Assembly: GCA_964503235.1 (NCBI GenBank)
Contig: CAZCZJ010000089.1
Coordinates: forward strand, 1 to 9,094
DNA length: 9,094 nucleotides
From: W425 sp964503235
GTDB lineage: Bacteria > Chloroflexota > Dehalococcoidia > Dehalococcoidales > RBG-16-60-22
Reading direction: 5' to 3'
A program made the translations under genes and the position numbers. Shown here one piece after another: positions 6,350-9,094 of this stretch. Under the pieces are notes generated by a model that saw nothing but the letters and a program-made list of their open reading frames with translations, was not told where the DNA came from and ran no database searches. Position 1 is the stretch's first letter. Every line of letters starts with the position of its first letter.

Positions 6350-6610
6350 TCAGTGAATAAACAGCTCGATACTAACCTCCGGTATCCCTCGCGCCACATC
6401 CCTACCCCCATCGAGGCGTATATCGTAACAGTAAGTATCCTCAAGCTTCAGGGTCTTTTCCCAGACTTCATCACCGGATACGTAATATGATTTAACCACC
6501 TCTCCCCTTTTACCCACCCATTCCTTAATGCGCGGGTCCGGCCGCCCGAAGCCGTCTATCAGGGTAACTATTCTTACTTTCTGGCCTATGTCAAATCTGG
6601 CGTTTAACAT
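6350..6610 (-). CDS. Small SH3/KOW-like barrel protein (86 residues)
   Basis: An 86-residue soluble protein that I cannot assign to a named family. Its pattern suggests a small beta barrel of the SH3/KOW kind: FDIGQKVRIVTL near the N-terminus, then EWVGKRGEVVKSYYV with the G-x-x-G-x-V turn typical of such folds, then YCYDIRLDGG, and a last strand IPEVSIELF. Such domains bind proteins, RNA or metal-enzyme partners, so function stays open. The ATG at 6610 has no recognisable ribosome site. The DNA before it is very AT-rich (6611-6665), and a TATATT lies close to the ATG. The stop is TGA, unlike the TAA/TAG of its neighbours. It lies 102 bases after the GNAT gene and 80 bases before the small membrane protein, which has its own promoter. 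Confidence 0.7.
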   Translation of the reverse strand: MLNARFDIGQKVRIVTLIDGFGRPDPRIKEWVGKRGEVVKSYYVSGDEVWEKTLKLEDTYCYDIRLDGGRDVARGIPEVSIELFIH

Positions 6611-6712
6611 ATCAATATAATGTAATTAATCAAAGATATTGCTTCATATTATTCAAGTATTACTATATACCAGTGTCCTGCCAGGCATTTTATGTACTCA
6701 GTTCTGTCATAT

Positions 6713-7183
6713 TTACTTTTTCACCGGCAGCTTTTTCATCAGGCGTGCCGGAACTCCCCCCTCGATTACTTCAGCTTCATCTTCGATGAATCCATAATCC
6801 GCATAAAGCTGGCGCTCCCGCTTTATGACCTCGTCATCGCTCTTAATCACATTGACCGTTATTTCCCGGCTGATGTCCAGTTTGCCCAATACCGTTTCCA
6901 GTAATTTCCCGCCGACCGCCCGAAAATCCGCTTCTCCGGTAACACCCAGGAAAGAAATCCGGTTGTCTTTCCGGGAGAACGCCGCTATCCCCGCGCATTG
7001 TCCGGAGCCGGTGTCTACCACCATAAACGCTTCGTTTTTCTTTATCTTGGCCGTCATGTATTCGTCGAAGCCTTGGTAAAACACGGAAATATCCGGTATC
7101 AATTCACCGATAATATGGTCGCCTTCATGTGCCAGGGCCAGCCAGGCCGGTATATCTTCTTTGTTCATCAGTCTTGTGTACAT
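6713..7183 (-). CDS. GNAT-family N-acetyltransferase
   Basis: A 156-residue cytoplasmic acetyltransferase of the GNAT fold, expected to move an acetyl group from acetyl-CoA to an amine; the substrate is unknown. The strand-helix core is seen as CAGIAAFSRKDNRISFLGV (63-81), followed by FRAVGGKLLETVL (87-99). There the RAVGGK turn would bind the CoA pyrophosphate in place of the usual Q/RxxGxG/A. The family's late YADYGF motif is at 127-132, followed by a final strand near VPARLMKKL. The start ATG at 7183 has AAAGGA (7194-7189) 5 bases ahead, overlapping the end of rtcB, and only 2 bases separate the two genes. It is therefore the third gene of the archease-rtcB operon and probably coupled to rtcB translation. 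No strong terminator is seen after it. Confidence 0.85.
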   Translation of the reverse strand: MYTRLMNKEDIPAWLALAHEGDHIIGELIPDISVFYQGFDEYMTAKIKKNEAFMVVDTGSGQCAGIAAFSRKDNRISFLGVTGEADFRAVGGKLLETVLGKLDISREITVNVIKSDDEVIKRERQLYADYGFIEDEAEVIEGGVPARLMKKLPVKK

Positions 7184-7185
7184 AA

Positions 7186-8643
7186 TTATCCTTTCACTAC
7201 CGCTATCGGTCTCGTACGGGCCACTTTTTTAGAAATACCGGCACCGTGGGCAACGTTGACCACCGACTCTACATCTTTGTAAGCCTCCGGGGCTTCCTCG
7301 GCAAGACCGGACATGCTCCCCGCCCGCACCACAATACCGCGTGATTCCAGTTCTCGTAACACATCCCTGCCGCTGAAACGCTTCTTCATCGCCGAACGAC
7401 TCTGCATACGCCCGGCGCCGTGGCAGGTGGAACCGAAGGTCTCTTTCATGGCTCTCTCCGTTCCCGCCAGCACGTAAGATAAGCGCCCCATGTCCCCGGG
7501 AATGAGTATCGGCTGCCCCACTGACCGGTATTTCCCCGGGATATCGGGGTGGCCGGGCGGGAAAGCCCGGGTAGCCCCCTTGCGATGTACGCAGAGCGAC
7601 TCTTTCACGCCCTCCACCTCGTGCTCCTCTATCTTGGCGATATTATGGGTAACATCGTAGATAAGCTCCAGTCCCGCCTCTTTCTCGCTTACTCCCATCA
7701 CCCGGCAGAACGCTTCCCGCACCCAGTGGGTAATGCACTGTCGGTTAGCCCAGGCGTAATTGGCGGCGCCGCGCATGGCGGTCAGGTAACGCTTCCCTTC
7801 GGGTGAGTTCACCGGCGCGCAGGCAAGCTGGCGGTCCGGTACCTGGATGCCGTACTTCTGCATCGCCCGCACCATCTCCTTGATATAGTCGTCAGCCACC
7901 TGGTGCCCCAGCCCCCGTGACCCGCAGTGAACGTACAGCATCACCTGGCCGATATCGTCAATCCCCATTACTTTAGCAATATCCTTCTCGTATATCTCGT
8001 CGATGACGCCCACTTCCAGGAAATGATTGCCCGAGCCAAGCGTGCCCACCTGTGGCGTCCCGCGTTCCTTGGCTCTGGCGCTGACGTAATCGGTATTAAC
8101 TTCCTTCATCTCGCCGTTCTCTTCGGTAGTTTGAAGGTCTTCCGGTCGACCGTATCCCCTCTCCACTGCCCATCTCGAACCTTTTGTTAAAACGTCGTTA
8201 ATCTCTCCAGAGCGTAGCTTTATTTTCCCTTTCGAGCCCATCCCGGAAGGCACGGCGTAGAAAAGGGCATCGATGAGTTCTTTTATCTTCGGTTTTACTT
8301 CATTCTGTGTTATGTTGGTACGCATGATGCGTACCCCGCAGTTGATGTCGAAGCCGACCCCGCCCGGTGAAACGACACCGTCGCTGACTCTCATCGCCGC
8401 CACTCCGCCGATGGCAAATCCGTATCCCCAGTGGATATCGGGCATCGCCAGAGAGTAATTAACGATACCGGGCAGAAAGGCGACATTGGCTACCTGCTCC
8501 GGCGCCCGGTCGGCTACAATCTGTTTGAGCATGCCTTCATCGGCGTAGATAAGCCCCGGTACACGCATTCCCGGTTTGTAATCCCGCGGAATACGCCAGC
8601 GGAACTCGTCTACTTTTTCTAGTTTACCGCTCCACTCAGGCAC
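7186..8643 (-). CDS. rtcB: RNA-splicing ligase RtcB (tRNA/RNA 3'-phosphate ligase)
   Basis: RtcB joins RNA ends carrying 2',3'-cyclic phosphate or 3'-phosphate to 5'-hydroxyl ends, using GTP and manganese. It serves tRNA splicing in archaea and RNA repair in bacteria. At 485 residues this is full length with all key parts. Predicted metal ligands are D99 and C102 in VGFDINCGVR, H207 in GSGNHFLE, H239 in VHCGSRG, and H333 in VTHNIAK. VHRKGATRAFPPG (352-364) is the substrate/GTP segment, and H408 in STCHGAGRMQSR would be the guanylylated histidine. The ending RPIAVVKG is typical. No intein is present. The start is GTG at 8643, set by AGGAGGT (8656-8650) 6 bases before it. The gene follows archease by 11 bases and is followed by a GNAT gene after 2 bases. 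No RtcA or sigma54 regulator RtcR is in view. Confidence 0.97.
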   Translation of the reverse strand: MPEWSGKLEKVDEFRWRIPRDYKPGMRVPGLIYADEGMLKQIVADRAPEQVANVAFLPGIVNYSLAMPDIHWGYGFAIGGVAAMRVSDGVVSPGGVGFDINCGVRIMRTNITQNEVKPKIKELIDALFYAVPSGMGSKGKIKLRSGEINDVLTKGSRWAVERGYGRPEDLQTTEENGEMKEVNTDYVSARAKERGTPQVGTLGSGNHFLEVGVIDEIYEKDIAKVMGIDDIGQVMLYVHCGSRGLGHQVADDYIKEMVRAMQKYGIQVPDRQLACAPVNSPEGKRYLTAMRGAANYAWANRQCITHWVREAFCRVMGVSEKEAGLELIYDVTHNIAKIEEHEVEGVKESLCVHRKGATRAFPPGHPDIPGKYRSVGQPILIPGDMGRLSYVLAGTERAMKETFGSTCHGAGRMQSRSAMKKRFSGRDVLRELESRGIVVRAGSMSGLAEEAPEAYKDVESVVNVAHGAGISKKVARTRPIAVVKG

Positions 8644-8649
8644 AAGTGT

Positions 8650-8657
8650 ACCTCCTA
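8650..8657 (-). promoter_or_regulatory. rtcB ribosome binding site overlapping the archease stop codon
   Basis: On the minus strand the bases TAGGAGGT contain both the archease TAG stop (8657-8655) and the rtcB Shine-Dalgarno sequence. Ribosomes ending on archease would therefore sit on the rtcB initiation site. This supports translational coupling of the two partners. Confidence 0.8.
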
Positions 8658-9074
8658 GACATCAAATATCACCTGAACCGAGCCAGCCTCCCGGTCCACC
8701 TCGAGCTGATGATAAGTAGCCGATTTTACCCCCATCTTGAGACGGTGATGGGACGAATCATACGGCTCCCCGTAACATATCGCTGTCAGGTGAGTATCCT
8801 CAAACTCTATTATATCGAATCGCTTGAAAATAAGCATTTCAACGTCGAAGTAATACAGCAGGCTGTTGAGCCACTCGAAAATCAGTCCTTCGATATCATC
8901 GGCGTTTACCTCAACTCGCCGTGACTCTTTTTCACCGACGTTTTTAAGCTCGGCCATTATGGAAAACATGCCCAGGGCGGCATTGGCGAAAGCCTTCGAA
9001 AGTGTTCCTCCGTAGGCTCTCAATCCGATATCGGAGGTGTGTTCTATGAACTCGTACTTTTTCATCACAGGCAT
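8655..9074 (-). CDS. Archease (RtcB activator)
   Basis: Archease is a small acidic protein that promotes RtcB guanylylation and allows multiple turnover. Family marks are clear: YEFIEHTSDIGLRAYG near the N-terminus (family motif EHTADIG), FEWLNSLLYYFD in the middle, and HRLKMGVKSATYHQLEV followed by VQVIFDV at the C-terminus, including the conserved last Asp. With the ATG at 9074 it has 139 residues, the usual size. An ATG at 9065 giving MKKYEF is equally typical, and a TTG at 9077 is unlikely. No Shine-Dalgarno sequence precedes any of these. Instead TATAAT lies only 5 bases before the 9074 ATG, which hints at a leaderless message. The gene leads an operon with rtcB, its known partner, directly downstream. 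Confidence 0.95.
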   Translation of the reverse strand: MPVMKKYEFIEHTSDIGLRAYGGTLSKAFANAALGMFSIMAELKNVGEKESRRVEVNADDIEGLIFEWLNSLLYYFDVEMLIFKRFDIIEFEDTHLTAICYGEPYDSSHHRLKMGVKSATYHQLEVDREAGSVQVIFDV

Positions 9075-9079
9075 CAAAT

Positions 9080-9085
9080 ATTATA
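9080..9085 (-). promoter_or_regulatory. Candidate -10 box for the archease-rtcB-GNAT operon
   Basis: A perfect TATAAT on the minus strand lies 5 bases before the archease ATG at 9074. Transcription would start at or next to the A of that ATG. The matching -35 region would lie beyond the window edge, so the promoter cannot be confirmed here. Confidence 0.4.
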
Positions 9086-9094
9086 TCTCAGTCC

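Noticed and set aside
6214..6444. Minus-strand reading frame overlapping both small genes
   Set aside because: It is in a different frame from two better-supported small genes and covers the near-consensus promoter between them.
6611..6712. Terminator after the GNAT gene
   Set aside because: A short CCTG-CAGG symmetry is present near 6678-6686, but the loop is too small and no U-run follows on the minus strand.

Overview
This window looks like a metagenome-assembled contig from a mesophilic, probably anaerobic bacterium of medium GC content. The gene mix (small cupin, CrtI-like flavoprotein, single-domain ArsA/Get3-type ATPase, an RtcB-archease pair, and unnamed two-helix membrane proteins) reminds me of Chloroflexota, particularly Dehalococcoidia. 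That assignment is inference from gene content and no marker gene here proves it. A run of exactly 100 Ns (1735-1834) is a scaffold gap inside a gene. No rRNA, tRNA, CRISPR array, insertion sequence or phage gene was seen, and no gene-free stretch reaches 300 bases.

Layout. Positions 1-1512 (minus strand) hold a two-gene operon: an unnamed two-helix membrane protein followed by a TatD-family metal-dependent hydrolase that runs to the window edge. From 1513 to 1669 there is a divergent promoter region with back-to-back sigma70-type promoters and a palindrome at the predicted plus-strand start site. Positions 1670-3057 (plus) encode an exported lipoprotein with a clan GH-A glycoside hydrolase domain, split by the gap and with a suspicious 5' end. 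Positions 3207-6044 (plus) hold three closely packed genes: a CrtI/RetSat-like FAD oxidoreductase, an ArsA/Get3-like ATPase and a small cupin. A 14-bp perfect palindrome lies in the convergent gap that follows. Positions 6096-6610 (minus) hold two small genes: a 57-residue two-helix membrane protein with its own very good promoter, and an 86-residue SH3/KOW-like protein. Positions 6713-9074 (minus) hold a tightly coupled operon of archease, rtcB (RNA ligase) and a GNAT acetyltransferase.

How the genes work together. Archease and RtcB form a known RNA-repair/splicing pair: archease speeds RtcB guanylylation and turnover. The GNAT enzyme is translationally coupled to rtcB, but its link to RNA repair is unknown. 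The flavoprotein, ATPase and cupin set is the best candidate for an undescribed functional unit. The parts are recognisable as families, but no joint pathway is known to me. The glycoside hydrolase stands alone, without transporters or other carbohydrate enzymes.
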